Part shown: one piece after another, positions 16,490-25,753 of the stretch
Layout of the letters: each line of letters starts with the position of its first letter
How positions within the stretch are numbered: the stretch's first letter is position 1
DNA from: Micromonospora luteifusca
Lineage (GTDB): Bacteria > Actinomycetota > Actinomycetes > Mycobacteriales > Micromonosporaceae
Direction: 5' to 3'
Assembly (NCBI RefSeq): GCF_016907275.1
Contig: NZ_JAFBBP010000001.1
Location: forward strand, 6,686,001 to 6,750,000
DNA length: 64,000 nucleotides
Made by a program: the position numbers and the translations under genes
The notes under the pieces: model-generated
Databases searched by the model: none
Seen by the model: the letters and a program-made list of their open reading frames with translations, nothing else
What the model was told of the DNA's origin: nothing

Positions 16490-18236
16490 GCGCCGCGTCG
16501 CGGACCTCGTGGTGGAACGGCTCCTGGCCTGGCGGGTGCCCCGCGCGTTCGGCTACCCGGGCGAGGCGATCGCCCCGCTGATCGACGCGCTGGAGCGTAC
16601 CGGCGGCGAGCCGGCGTTCATTCCGGCCCGGCACGAGGAGACCGCCTCGTTCATGGCCACCGGGCACGCCAAGTTCACCGGCGGCATCGGGGTCTGCCTC
16701 GCCACCCAGGGGCCCAGCGCCGTCCAGCTGCTCAACGGCCTCTACGACGCCAAACTGGACAGCAAACCGGTGGTGGCGATCGTCGGGGAGGACATCTCCG
16801 GGCCGCTCGGCGAAGCGCACCAGGAAATCGGGTTGAGCCGGCTCTTCGGCGACGTCTGCAACCAGTTCGTCCGGTACGGTCGCAGTCCCGAACACGTGGC
16901 GGCGCTGCTGGACCAGGCGTTCCGCACGGCGGCGGCGACGCGCAGCCCGACCTGTGTCGTGCTGCCCCGGCAGTTGCAGGAGGCCCTGGTGCCCGACCTG
17001 CAGCCGTCCGCCGTCGGGGTGATCACGGCGACCCCGGGTGAGCCGTTGGCCCGGGTGCTGCCCCACGAGGTGGACCTCGACGCCGCCGCGCAACTGCTCG
17101 GTGGCGGCCAACGCGTCGCGATCCTGGTGGGCCAGGGCGGTCGCGACGCGGCCCCCGAGATCATCGAGATGGCCGATCGGCTCGGCGCCGGGGTGGCCAC
17201 CTCACTGCTGGGCAAGCCGGTGCTCGACGAGCGACTGCCGTTCCACACCGGGGTGCTCGGCGAGGTCGGCACCCCGGCGGCGGCGGAGCTGATGGGCGGC
17301 TGCGACACGCTGCTCATGGTCGGCACCAACGACCCGTGGACCGACTACTTCCCGATGCCGGAGCAGGCCCGTACGGTGCAGATCGACATCGACGGTCGTC
17401 GCATCGGCACCCGCTACCCGGCCGACGTGCCGCTGGTCGGTGACGCCGCCGAAACGCTGCGGGCGCTGCTGACCCGCCTGCACGGCCGGCCGGAGCAGCG
17501 GTGGCGCGCCACCGTGGAGAGCTCGGTGGACCGGTGGCGTCAGGACGCCGTCGAGCGGGCCGCCGCGCCCGCCGACCCGGTCAACCCGCAGCTCGTACTC
17601 CAGGAGCTGTCTGCACGGATGCCGGGCACCGGCTCGGTCGCGGTCGACGTCGGGTCGGTCCTCTACTGGTACGCCCGGCACCTCGCCCTGCCACCCGGGG
17701 TGAACGCGCAGCTGTGCGGCACCCTCGGGTCGATGGGCTGCGCACTGCCGTACGCGGTGGCCGCCAAGCTCGCCGCCCCCGACCAGCCGGTGATCGCGTT
17801 GCTCGGTGACGGGGCGATGCAGCTCAACGGGCTCGCCGAGCTGATCACCGTGTCACACCACTGGCAGACGTGGCGTGATCCGCGGCTGGTGGTGCTGGTG
17901 CTCAACAACCGTGACCAGAGCGGCCTGGGCGGCGGCCGGGAGACGTCATCCGACCCGACCCAGCGTCGTCCCGACGTGCCGTACGCCGGTTGGGCCCGGC
18001 TGCTCGGGCTGCACGGTGTGCGGGTGGACCGCCCGGAGCTGGTCGGCGCGGCCTGGGACGAGGCGTTGGCCGCGGACCGTCCCTGCGTACTGGAGGCCGT
18101 CGTCGACCCGGCGGTGTCGCTGGCGCCGCCGGAGCCGGCGTTCGCCGACCTGCGGGGCCTGTACGCCGACGGCGCTCCGGCCCGGAAGGTCCGCGAACAG
18201 GTGGAGGTCACCGCGAACGCCGTAGACCTCGTTTAG
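16482..18236 (+). CDS. Thiamine-diphosphate enzyme, pyruvate oxidase-like
   Basis: A 584-residue enzyme with the three-domain fold of acetolactate synthase, pyruvate oxidase and relatives. The N-terminal domain carries the activating Glu in A-R-H-E-E-T-A-S-F; the C-terminal domain carries the GDG-to-NN cofactor motif (residues 442-475). Closest in style to bacterial pyruvate oxidase/dehydrogenase (PoxB-like), which decarboxylates pyruvate and feeds electrons to quinone, but other 2-oxo acids are possible. It overlaps the baeRF2 gene by 8 nt, suggesting coupled translation. Confidence 0.8.
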   Translation: MGERRVADLVVERLLAWRVPRAFGYPGEAIAPLIDALERTGGEPAFIPARHEETASFMATGHAKFTGGIGVCLATQGPSAVQLLNGLYDAKLDSKPVVAIVGEDISGPLGEAHQEIGLSRLFGDVCNQFVRYGRSPEHVAALLDQAFRTAAATRSPTCVVLPRQLQEALVPDLQPSAVGVITATPGEPLARVLPHEVDLDAAAQLLGGGQRVAILVGQGGRDAAPEIIEMADRLGAGVATSLLGKPVLDERLPFHTGVLGEVGTPAAAELMGGCDTLLMVGTNDPWTDYFPMPEQARTVQIDIDGRRIGTRYPADVPLVGDAAETLRALLTRLHGRPEQRWRATVESSVDRWRQDAVERAAAPADPVNPQLVLQELSARMPGTGSVAVDVGSVLYWYARHLALPPGVNAQLCGTLGSMGCALPYAVAAKLAAPDQPVIALLGDGAMQLNGLAELITVSHHWQTWRDPRLVVLVLNNRDQSGLGGGRETSSDPTQRRPDVPYAGWARLLGLHGVRVDRPELVGAAWDEALAADRPCVLEAVVDPAVSLAPPEPAFADLRGLYADGAPARKVREQVEVTANAVDLV

Positions 18237-18285
18237 CCGCCCTGGCCCCGGGCATCAGTAGCGGCCCGACGACGCTGGAGGTCCG

Positions 18286-19401
18286 ATGTCCGAGCCCGCC
18301 GACCGCCGCTACGGCCCTGCGGAGCTGCCGCGGTCGCGCGGCCCGATCTCCGCGGCGGTGCTCGGCGCTCTGCGGCGCCCGCCGCATGACCTGCCGTCAG
18401 ATCTCGGCGCGCACCTCGGCCCGGCGGACCCGATCACGGACGAGGACCTTCAGCTGACCCTGTTCCTTTGCTACGAGCTGCACTACCGGGGCTGGCGGGG
18501 GGTGGACGAGGCGTGGGAGTGGCAACCCACGCTGCTCGCTCTACGGGCGCACGCCGAACGGTCGTTCGAGGCGGCGGTGCGCCGGCTGGTCGGATCGCCG
18601 CCGGTGCCCGCCGCCGGGGTGGCCGCCGGTCTCGCCGAGCTGGTCGCGGCCGACGACGGACCGCCGCTGGCCGCGACGCTGCAACGCCGCGCCGACCTCA
18701 CCCAGTTCCGCGAGTTCGCCACCCACCGCTCCGTCTACCACCTGCGCGAGGCGGACCCGCACAGTTGGGCCCTGCCCCGCCTCGGCGGCCCGGCCAAGGC
18801 CGCCCTCGTGGAGATCCAGACCGACGAGTACGGCAACGGCCGGCTGAACCGGATGCACGCCGAGCTGTTCCGGTGCACCCTGGAGCGGCTGGGCCTGGAC
18901 ATCACCTACGGCGCCCACCTGGACGCGGTGCCCGCGGTGACCCTGGCGACCAACAACCTGATGTCGCTGTTCGGGCTGCACCGACGGCTGCGCGGCGCCC
19001 TGCTCGGGCACCTGGCCGCGTTCGAGATGACCTCCTCGCTGCCGAACCGTCGCTACGGCAACGGGTTGCGCCGGCTCGGCTTCGACGAGGTGGCCACCCG
19101 TTTCTTCGACGAGCACGTCGAGGCCGACGCCGTGCACGAGCAGATCGCCGCCCACGACATGTGCGGCGGCCTGGTCGACGTCGAACCCGCCCTCGCCCCC
19201 GACGTGCTCTTCGGCGCGGCGGCCGGGCTCGCGATCGACCGGCTGTTCGCCGGGCACCTGTTGGACAGTTGGGCCGCCGGGCGCAGCTCGCTGCGGTCGC
19301 CCGCCCCATCGCCCCTGTCGTCCACCGTGCTGCCGAGCGTCCCCCTCGCCGCGACAGCGTCGGCCACCCTGGCCCCGCCGGCCGAGCCCGCCGTCGCCTG
19401 A
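18286..19401 (+). CDS. Iron-containing redox enzyme, haem-oxygenase-like fold
   Basis: A 371-residue protein of the haem-oxygenase-like di-iron or iron redox family. Candidate metal ligands sit in LCYELHYRGW, EIQTDEYGNGRLNRMHAELF and FFDEHVEADAVHEQIAAHD, the usual E/H pattern on paired helices. The last 40 residues are Ala/Pro/Ser-rich and probably disordered. Known members oxidise amino-acid- or fatty-acid-like substrates; substrate here unknown. A CDGSH iron-sulfur gene lies convergent 63 nt away, a pairing frequent in actinobacteria and consistent with an electron-transfer partner. Confidence 0.8.
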   Translation: MSEPADRRYGPAELPRSRGPISAAVLGALRRPPHDLPSDLGAHLGPADPITDEDLQLTLFLCYELHYRGWRGVDEAWEWQPTLLALRAHAERSFEAAVRRLVGSPPVPAAGVAAGLAELVAADDGPPLAATLQRRADLTQFREFATHRSVYHLREADPHSWALPRLGGPAKAALVEIQTDEYGNGRLNRMHAELFRCTLERLGLDITYGAHLDAVPAVTLATNNLMSLFGLHRRLRGALLGHLAAFEMTSSLPNRRYGNGLRRLGFDEVATRFFDEHVEADAVHEQIAAHDMCGGLVDVEPALAPDVLFGAAAGLAIDRLFAGHLLDSWAAGRSSLRSPAPSPLSSTVLPSVPLAATASATLAPPAEPAVA

Positions 19402-19464
19402 CCGGCTCAGCCCTGGAGCCGATCAAGGGGCCAGGCGGCCCGGGTGACAGCGGCCAACGGCGGG

Positions 19465-19695
19465 TCAGCCCTCGCGGGCGGTGCCCGCGCGGAAGTTGAC
19501 CGCCTTGTGGGTGCCGTCGCAGAACGGCTTCAGCGTCGACTTGCCGCACCGACACAGCGCCACCGTGCCCCGGCGCGCGTCGATGCGTTCGCCATCCGGG
19601 GTGACCAGGTCGAAGTCGCCGCGGACCAGCAGCGGTCCGTCCTCGTACGGGGTGATCGTGGCGGCGGCGGGCTCACTGGTGTCGTCGGTGCGCAT
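19465..19695 (-). CDS. CDGSH iron-sulfur protein
   Basis: A 76-residue protein with a complete CDGSH motif, C-R-C-G-K-S-T-L-K-P-F-C-D-G-T-H (about residues 48-63). Three Cys and one His bind a [2Fe-2S] cluster in this family, and the cluster is redox active and transferable. Soluble, no membrane anchor. It probably serves the haem-oxygenase-like enzyme encoded convergently. No ribosome site is evident and a GTTT-N15-GGGCAC match ends 10 nt before the ATG, so it may be leaderless. Confidence 0.85.
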   Translation of the reverse strand: MRTDDTSEPAAATITPYEDGPLLVRGDFDLVTPDGERIDARRGTVALCRCGKSTLKPFCDGTHKAVNFRAGTAREG

Positions 19696-19901
19696 GGCCC
19701 CGGAAGTGCCCGCCCTGACCCCGGCGAAACCCGTGCCGCCGTCCCGGGGTGATCGCCCCCGGCGAACCCGCTGCGGTCATCGGCGGCGGATCGTCGCCGA
19801 ACGCCGGTGATGACCGGCGCACCCCGCCGACCAGCGGAATGTGCTGCCGGGTGGGTGATGCCCCGTTTGAACCCCATCGGGACGGGAAGCCGGGCCGCGT
19901 G

Positions 19902-21341
19902 GTGAGCGAACGAGGCAAGGTGGGGCCGGTGCACAAGGTGCACAAGGGGCTCACGGCAGATGGCGCCGGTCTGGCCGGCGACCGGGTCGTGGCCGCGGGC
20001 AGCGCCGCCCGGGTGCTGGTCGCCGCCACCGCCCGGGCGCTGCGAGGGGCGGATTGCGCCGACCTTTCGCACACCGGGCCGACGTCACGGTTCCCGGGCG
20101 CCCCGGAGCCGGTACGCCGTGCCGCGGTCACCCGGGCTGCCGGTCGGGTCGCGCTCACCGTGGCCCAGGCCGACGAGGTGGACGCCGCCCGGGTGGCCCG
20201 CTGGTTCGTCGACCAGTACCCCCGACGGCGCTACCCCGGGGTGCTCATCGGCTCACCGCACGGCGCGGCCGCACACCTCGCGGTGGCCCTCGGCGTGCCG
20301 TGGTTGCCCGCCGGCTTCGAGATGACCATGCACTGGCCCGACGGCGCGGTGGACCGCCCGGCGGACGCCTTGGAGCACGGGGCGGCCCTCGCCACCCGGC
20401 TGCTCACCGGCAACGCCGACCTGCACCTGCGCCAGGTGCACTGCCCGGCCAGCCGCGGCTCGCTGACCGGGGCGACCGTGTCGCTGGCCGCCGCGTGGAG
20501 GGCCCTACCGGCCGCGTACGCGCAGTTCCTGGCCGACCGGCTGGTCCCGGGTGCCCCGGTGCTGCTGGTCCGTGACGCGCGCACCTGGCCGGTGCTGGAG
20601 CGCGGCCCCGGCCACAGCTTCCAGGTCGGCTGCCCGGCCAGCGGGCTCGACCCGGTCGACTTCCACCCGGACAGCCACGCGCTGCGGCAGGTGCTGCGCT
20701 CTGTCGGCGGCGACGCGGCCCGGTGGGAGCCACCGGAGGTGTCCGTACCGTCGGCGTACGCCGAGCACGGCGTCGACCCGGGCTTCGAACTGGCCGCGCG
20801 GGACTGGTCCGCCCGGCACGAGCACCCGCTGCACCAGGTGCTGGTGCCCCGGCCGGCGGCGCTGAGCGCCGGCGTGGCCGACCTGTACCGACGGTGGCTG
20901 CGCCGGGCCGGCAAGACCGGTGACCGGCTGGTGGTGGAGTGCGGCCGGTTGCTCGACCCGTGGCAGGTGGTGCGGGCGGGGCTGGTGCCGTACTGGTGTG
21001 AGAACGCCACCCGGCGCAGTGTCGACGAGGCCGAGTGGTGGCTGGCCGGCAGCGAGGCGTTCAGCTCGGTGGACGTGCTGCCCGAACCGCCCGGGGTGCG
21101 CTCACCCGCCCTGGCCGGGCTGCCGCAGTGGCTGGCGGTGGCCGGGTTCGGGTTGCGGCGTCGGGCGTTGGACCGGACCACCGCGCGCGGCTACCCGGTC
21201 ACCTCGGTGCCCACCCGCCGGGCCACCGAGGTCCTGCGTGCCCAGCCGTACGACCTGCCCGCGCCGCCCCCGCTGGGGGCCGCCGAGGCGTTGGCCGTGC
21301 TCCGCGACAGCGGCGGCCACCAGGGGTTGCTGTTCTCCTGA
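19902..21341 (+). CDS. Unrecognised protein of about 480 residues
   Basis: Coding by length, codon bias and composition, but no family is recognised. Residues 60-105 contain T-V-A-Q-A-D-E-V-D-A-A-R and FVDQYPRRRYPGVLIGSPHG; the middle has DLHLRQVHCPASRGSL and GHSFQVGCPASGLDPVDF; the C-terminal half is Arg/Leu-rich with YWCENATRRSVDEAEWWL. No signal peptide or membrane helix. The GTG at 19902 is chosen because sequence upstream of it (from 19749) looks non-coding; a GTG at 19929 is another option. Confidence 0.6.
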   Translation: MSERGKVGPVHKVHKGLTADGAGLAGDRVVAAGSAARVLVAATARALRGADCADLSHTGPTSRFPGAPEPVRRAAVTRAAGRVALTVAQADEVDAARVARWFVDQYPRRRYPGVLIGSPHGAAAHLAVALGVPWLPAGFEMTMHWPDGAVDRPADALEHGAALATRLLTGNADLHLRQVHCPASRGSLTGATVSLAAAWRALPAAYAQFLADRLVPGAPVLLVRDARTWPVLERGPGHSFQVGCPASGLDPVDFHPDSHALRQVLRSVGGDAARWEPPEVSVPSAYAEHGVDPGFELAARDWSARHEHPLHQVLVPRPAALSAGVADLYRRWLRRAGKTGDRLVVECGRLLDPWQVVRAGLVPYWCENATRRSVDEAEWWLAGSEAFSSVDVLPEPPGVRSPALAGLPQWLAVAGFGLRRRALDRTTARGYPVTSVPTRRATEVLRAQPYDLPAPPPLGAAEALAVLRDSGGHQGLLFS

Positions 21342-21564
21342 GGCGGAGCACGCCGAAACTTCCTCGCGAACCCGGGGTCCCGTGATTGAGTACCTACGGA
21401 GCGGGAACATCGCTGGCTGCGACGGCCTGATTGCGCTGCGCAGAGGCGGTGTCGCCCGCTGGCATCCCAGTCACTGACCCACTTTTCCGGCCCGGTGCGT
21501 GGCTCGACCACGCGCACGACCGGTTTCCCGATCCGGGCGGGGGACCTTCCTGAGGGAGGCGCGG

Positions 21565-22707
21565 ATGTTCGGACAGACGAGCACGACCACGACCACACCA
21601 CCACCCACCGATCGGGGTCTGGAGGACCTCGACGCGGCGGCACTGGCGTACGCGGCCCGGATCGCCGGGCTCCCGCCGGAGCGGCGAGGAGAGGCCCGGG
21701 ACGACCTGGTGCGCTTCGCGCTGCCGTTCGCCGGTCGGCTGGCCCGCCGGTACCGGGGACGTGGGGAGCCGCTGGAGGACCTGGAGCAGGTGGCCCGGCT
21801 GGGGCTGGTCAACGCCGTCGACCGGTACGACCCGGAACGGGGCTCGTTCACCGCCTACGCCGCGATCACCATCGTGGGCGAGATCAAACGGCATTTCCGG
21901 GACCGCACCTGGGGCGTACACGTGCCCCGCCGGCTGCGGGACCTGATCCTCGAGGTGGGGCAGGCCACCGCCGCACTGACCAGCGAGTTGTCCCGGGCCC
22001 CGTCGGTGGCCGAGCTGTCGGCCCGACTGGAGACGCCGGAGGAGGAGATCCTCGCCGCGTTGGAGTCGGCGGCCGGCTACAGCCCGGCCTCGCTCAACGC
22101 CCCGGTGGGCGGGGAAAGCTCCGCGGAGTTCGGTGACCTCGTCGGCGAGTCGGACAACGCGTTGGAATCGGTCGACGACCGGGTCACGGTGAGCGGTCTG
22201 CTGCACCGGTTGCCCTGGCGTGAGCGGCGGATCCTGGCAATGCGCTTCTACGGCAACCAGACCCAGGCGGAGATCGCCGCCCGGTTCGGCATCTCGCAGA
22301 TGCACGTGTCCCGGCTGTTGTCGCGGGCGCTCACCTGGCTGCGTCAGGCGATGCTCGCCGACGCGCCGCCGCCGTGGCAGAACGGCGCCGCCGAGCCCGA
22401 CCCGGGCAAGACCCGGATCTCGGTGAAGCAGAACGGCGACCGGGTGGTCGTCGAGGTCGGCGGTGAGATCGACCGCGACGGTGCCGACCAGCTGCGCCGG
22501 GCCATGCTGGAGGCGGTCACCGGTCAGCCCAGCGAGGTGGTCGTCGACCTGGTCGGCGCGGGTGGTTTCGACGCCGGTGGGATCGCCGCGCTGATGGCCG
22601 GGCGGGACGCGGCGGAGCGGACCGGGGTGCCGCTGCGGCTGACCCGGGTCCAGCCCGCGGTACGCCGCTCACTCACCGCCGCCGGCCTGGCTCCCGCCCG
22701 GGACTGA
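21565..22707 (+). CDS. SigB/SigF-type sigma factor fused to a STAS domain
   Basis: A 380-residue protein. Residues 45-262 are a SigB/F/G-family sigma factor: region 2 (PLEDLEQVARLGLVNAVDRY, FTAYAAITIVGEIKRHFRD), region 3 and region 4 (LPWRERRILAMRFYGNQTQ, then a helix-turn-helix ISQMHVSRLL). After a short linker, residues 283-380 are a STAS (anti-sigma antagonist) domain. The usual phosphorylated D-S-S-G loop reads D-A-G-G (336-339), so the kinase target Ser is absent. The ATG at 21565 follows GAGGGAGG. A STAS-HATPase gene lies 2.2 kb away. The fused STAS may shield this sigma factor from its own inhibitor. Confidence 0.9.
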   Translation: MFGQTSTTTTTPPPTDRGLEDLDAAALAYAARIAGLPPERRGEARDDLVRFALPFAGRLARRYRGRGEPLEDLEQVARLGLVNAVDRYDPERGSFTAYAAITIVGEIKRHFRDRTWGVHVPRRLRDLILEVGQATAALTSELSRAPSVAELSARLETPEEEILAALESAAGYSPASLNAPVGGESSAEFGDLVGESDNALESVDDRVTVSGLLHRLPWRERRILAMRFYGNQTQAEIAARFGISQMHVSRLLSRALTWLRQAMLADAPPPWQNGAAEPDPGKTRISVKQNGDRVVVEVGGEIDRDGADQLRRAMLEAVTGQPSEVVVDLVGAGGFDAGGIAALMAGRDAAERTGVPLRLTRVQPAVRRSLTAAGLAPARD

Positions 22708-22726
22708 CCGCACCACACACCGACGG

Positions 22727-22764
22727 CGAAAGGGCCGACATCCCGCTGGATGTCGGCCCTTTCG
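22727..22764. terminator. Perfect 17-bp bidirectional terminator
   Basis: Arms 22727-22743 and 22748-22764 are fully complementary with a 4-nt CGCT loop; AAAGGG and CCCTTT in the stem give A and T tracts on both strands. It lies between the convergent sigma-STAS and ctaD genes. Confidence 0.9.
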
Positions 22765-22778
22765 GGGCGTACCCCCGG

Positions 22779-24770
22779 TCAGTGCTCTTCGGGGTTGCCG
22801 TCGCTGTGCGGGTGGCGCCAGCGTTCGTGCGGCTTCGGCGCGTCCTCGGCGTCCTTGGGCGCGTCGCTCTGCTCGAAGCTCGGCCGGCGGACGCCCTCGG
22901 GCTCCGGCACATCCACCGGCCGGGCGCCGGATCGGGGCGCCGGCTGGTAGTCGACCGCATCCTGGGCGCCGTGCGCGCCCTCGGCGGCCGGCGACTCCGG
23001 GGCGTGATGTTCCATCCGAAACTCCTCGGCGAAGTGCTGTGGCGGCTTGGTGGTGCGTTGCGGCAGGTCCCGGCCCAGATCGGCGACGAGCGGGCCGTAC
23101 TTCAGGTCGAAGGCGGGGCGTTCGGACCGGATCCGCGGCATCCGGTCGAAGTTGCGCAGCGGCGGCGGGCAACTGGTGGCCCACTCCAGGGAGTTGCCGA
23201 AGCCCCACGGGTCGTCCACCGTCACCATCGCCCCGTACCGCCAGGACTTCCAGGCGTTGTAGATGAAGATCAGGGTGGACGCGCCGAGGATGAACGAGAA
23301 GATCGTGGAGATCGTGTTCAGCGTGGTGAAGCCATCGGTGGGCAGGTAGTCGGCGTACCGGCGCGGCATGCCCTCGTTGCCCAGCCAGTGGTGCACCAGG
23401 AAGGTGCCGTGGAAGCCGATGAACATGGTCCAGAAGTGCGCCTTGCCGAGCCGCTCGTCGAGCAGTCGTCCGGTCATCTTGGGCCACCAGAAGTAGTAGC
23501 CGCCGAAGAGGGCGAAGACCACGGTGCCGAACACCACGTAGTGGAAGTGCGCCACCACGAAGTAGGTGTCGTGGGTGTGCCAGTCGGCCGGCGGGCTGGC
23601 CAGCAGCACCCCGGTGAGGCCGCCGAGAAGGAAGGTGACGAGGAAGCCGATGGCGAACAGCATCGGTGTCTCGAAGGTGAGTTGCCCCTTCCACATGGTG
23701 CCGATCCAGTTGAAGAACTTCACGCCGGTGGGCACCGCGATCAGGTAGCTCGTGATGCTGAAGAACGGCAGCAGCACCTGACCGGTGGAGAACATGTGGT
23801 GCGCCCAGACCGTCATGGACAGCACGGTGATCGCGACGGTGGCCAGCACGATCCCGGTGTAGCCGAAGAGCGGCTTGCGCGAGAAGACCGGGAGGATCTC
23901 GGTGATGATGCCGAAGAACGGCAACGCGATGATGTACACCTCGGGGTGACCGAAGAACCAGAACAGGTGCTGCCAGAGAATCGGGCCTCCGGTGGCGGCG
24001 TCGTAGACGTGCGCGTTGAGCAGCCGGTCGGCCGCCAGCGCGAGCAGTGCGGCGGCCAGGAGCGGGAAGACCAGGATCACCAGCACGCTGGTGAAGAGCA
24101 TGTTCCACGTGAAGATCGGCATCCGGAACATGGTCATGCCGGGTGCGCGCAGGGTCAGGATCGTGGTGATCAGATTGACCGCGCCGAGGATGGTGCCGAG
24201 CCCGGAGACCACCAGGCCGAGCACCCACATGTTCGCGCCCACACTTGGGGAGTTCTCGACACTGCTCAGTGGGGGGTAGGCGGTCCAGCCGAAGTCGGCC
24301 GACCCCTGCGGGGTGAGGAAGCCGCCGATCACCATCAGCCCGCCGAACAGGAACAGCCAGTAGGCGAGCGCGTTGAGGCGGGGGAACGACACGTCCGGCG
24401 CGCCGATCTGGATCGGGACGATGAAGTTGGCGAACCCGAACCCCGCGGGCGTGGCGAACAACAGCAGCATCACCGCGCCGTGCGAGGTGAACAGCTGGTT
24501 GTACTGCTCGGAGGACAGGAACTGCATCCCCGGGCGGCCCAGTTCGGCCCGCATCAACATCGCCTCCAGGCCGCCCAAGATGAAGAAGGCGAAGGAGGTC
24601 AGCAGATACAGCAGGCCGATCTGCTTGTGGTCGGTCGTCGCAAGGAACTTGATCAAGGAGCTGCCGGGGACCGGCGCTCGTACCGCTCCCGGGAAGCCCC
24701 CGAAACGGGCCGGTGCCAGAATCGCTGGGCCCCGATCGCGACCGGGTTCCGTGGTTACCCGCTTGGGCAT
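22779..24770 (-). CDS. ctaD: Cytochrome c oxidase subunit I
   Basis: A 663-residue haem-copper oxidase subunit I with about twelve membrane helices. Haem and copper ligands are visible in [25 protein letters not shown] (the His-Tyr pair), WAHHMF and [16 protein letters not shown]. It catalyses oxygen reduction to water in the respiratory chain. The C-terminal tail of about 100 residues is hydrophilic and His/Pro/Glu-rich, longer than usual. No subunit II or III gene is adjacent, so this may be a second, stand-alone copy. A GTTA-N15-GGGTAG promoter-like site lies 42 nt upstream, suggesting stress control. Confidence 0.95.
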   Translation of the reverse strand: MPKRVTTEPGRDRGPAILAPARFGGFPGAVRAPVPGSSLIKFLATTDHKQIGLLYLLTSFAFFILGGLEAMLMRAELGRPGMQFLSSEQYNQLFTSHGAVMLLLFATPAGFGFANFIVPIQIGAPDVSFPRLNALAYWLFLFGGLMVIGGFLTPQGSADFGWTAYPPLSSVENSPSVGANMWVLGLVVSGLGTILGAVNLITTILTLRAPGMTMFRMPIFTWNMLFTSVLVILVFPLLAAALLALAADRLLNAHVYDAATGGPILWQHLFWFFGHPEVYIIALPFFGIITEILPVFSRKPLFGYTGIVLATVAITVLSMTVWAHHMFSTGQVLLPFFSITSYLIAVPTGVKFFNWIGTMWKGQLTFETPMLFAIGFLVTFLLGGLTGVLLASPPADWHTHDTYFVVAHFHYVVFGTVVFALFGGYYFWWPKMTGRLLDERLGKAHFWTMFIGFHGTFLVHHWLGNEGMPRRYADYLPTDGFTTLNTISTIFSFILGASTLIFIYNAWKSWRYGAMVTVDDPWGFGNSLEWATSCPPPLRNFDRMPRIRSERPAFDLKYGPLVADLGRDLPQRTTKPPQHFAEEFRMEHHAPESPAAEGAHGAQDAVDYQPAPRSGARPVDVPEPEGVRRPSFEQSDAPKDAEDAPKPHERWRHPHSDGNPEEH

Positions 24771-24811
24771 GGCTGCTCACCCCGTCGTGACGGCAGAAAG
24801 GACGGGCGTGC

Positions 24812-24836
24812 CTACCCGACCCTCTCCCCATGTAAC
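24812..24836 (-). promoter_or_regulatory. SigB/F-like promoter for ctaD
   Basis: Read on the minus strand: GTTA (24836-24833), 15 nt, GGGTAG (24817-24812), 42 nt ahead of the ctaD ATG. Same form as the other SigB/F-like sites here, with GTTA for GTTT. Confidence 0.5.
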
Positions 24837-24915
24837 CAGGCCAGAGCGGAAATTTCGGTCAGATCGCCGGTACCGACGCAAGCGGGCGTGACCCCCGTGG
24901 CGGTCCCTCGAACGC

Positions 24916-25644
24916 TCAGGTCGCCGGCAGCATCGCCCAGACGGCCTTACCCTGACCGGCCGGCACGCTGCCCCACCGCTGCGCCAGTTCCCGGACCAGC
25001 AGCAATCCGCGCCCACCCTCGGCGTGCAGGTCCGTCCCGCCCGGCCGGGCCTGGGCGCGGCTGCCGTCCACCACCGCCAGGTGCAGGTACGGCCGGCGCA
25101 GGGTCACCGTCACCTGCATCGGCGTGCGGGCGTGCCGGACCACGTTGCCGACCAGCTCGCTGAGCACCAGCGCGGCAGGGCCGGACGCGTCGGGCAGGTT
25201 CCACCGCGTGCACGCGTCGGTGACCAGCTCCCGGGCACGACGGCAGGCCTCGGCAACCGGCTCCAGCCGGGTCCGCATCCGTAACGTGGCCGTCGCGCCG
25301 GCCACCCGGGTCGCCGCCGCGCAGTCCACCGACACCGGGACCACCCGACACGTGGTCGTCTCGGCCAGCCATCGCGCGGCGACCGGCGACGGGGCGCAGA
25401 GCATCACCGGCACGGCCGGCCACTCCTCGGCCTGGCGGGCGGTCGCGGCGAAGACGGACAGCGCCAGCCGGTCCTTGACGTTCACCTCGGCCATGTCGAC
25501 CACCAGTGCCTCCGGCTGGTCGACGAGCGCGTCGTTGAGCGCCTGGTGCACCAACCGCATGGTGCCCAGGTCCAGTGCGCCCCGGAGCCGGACGACCGCC
25601 ACCGGTGCCGTGGCGCGCAGGTCGCAGGTGATCCGGCTGGACAT
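24916..25644 (-). CDS. STAS-HATPase fusion, anti-sigma regulator type
   Basis: A 242-residue protein. Residues 1-110 resemble a STAS domain (VAVVRLRGALDLGTM, EALVVDMAEV); the phospho-acceptor loop reads V-K-D-R-L, without the usual Ser. Residues 125-242 are an RsbW-type GHKL ATPase: the N-box is LVLSELVGNVVRHA, the next box V-V-D-G-S, then G-G-R-G-L-L-L-V. Such kinases bind sigma factors or phosphorylate antagonists. Start at 25644 follows TTGAGG. Its own promoter matches SigB/F form (25683-25708), the expected feedback for a SigB/F regulator. Likely partner: the sigma-STAS protein at 21565, by inference. Confidence 0.85.
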   Translation of the reverse strand: MSSRITCDLRATAPVAVVRLRGALDLGTMRLVHQALNDALVDQPEALVVDMAEVNVKDRLALSVFAATARQAEEWPAVPVMLCAPSPVAARWLAETTTCRVVPVSVDCAAATRVAGATATLRMRTRLEPVAEACRRARELVTDACTRWNLPDASGPAALVLSELVGNVVRHARTPMQVTVTLRRPYLHLAVVDGSRAQARPGGTDLHAEGGRGLLLVRELAQRWGSVPAGQGKAVWAMLPAT

Positions 25645-25682
25645 CGGCGGCCTCAATTCGCTGCTGGGTCGGGATCTGCCAA

Positions 25683-25708
25683 CTACCCGAGGCCAACCGA
25701 CGCCAAAC
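25683..25708 (-). promoter_or_regulatory. SigB/F-like promoter for the STAS-HATPase gene
   Basis: On the minus strand: GTTT (25708-25705), 16 nt, GGGTAG (25688-25683), 39 nt before the start codon. A full match to the actinobacterial SigB/SigF pattern. Confidence 0.7.
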
Positions 25709-25753
25709 CGGACCGACGGCGAGGCGAGGCAGGTCACGGCCCGCATCGGCAGG

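Noticed and set aside
18231..18255. GTTT-N15-GGGCAT before the haem-oxygenase-like gene as a SigB/F promoter
   Set aside because: The -10 has C for the key T, and the -35 overlaps the previous stop codon; kept out of the regulon list.
19706..19730. GTTT-N15-GGGCAC before the CDGSH gene
   Set aside because: One mismatch at the same key base, and it lies only 10 nt before the ATG; possible only if the mRNA is leaderless.
22782..25163. A 793-codon plus-strand frame across ctaD
   Set aside because: It is the antisense of ctaD, full of His/Glu/Gly runs typical of GC-rich shadow frames.
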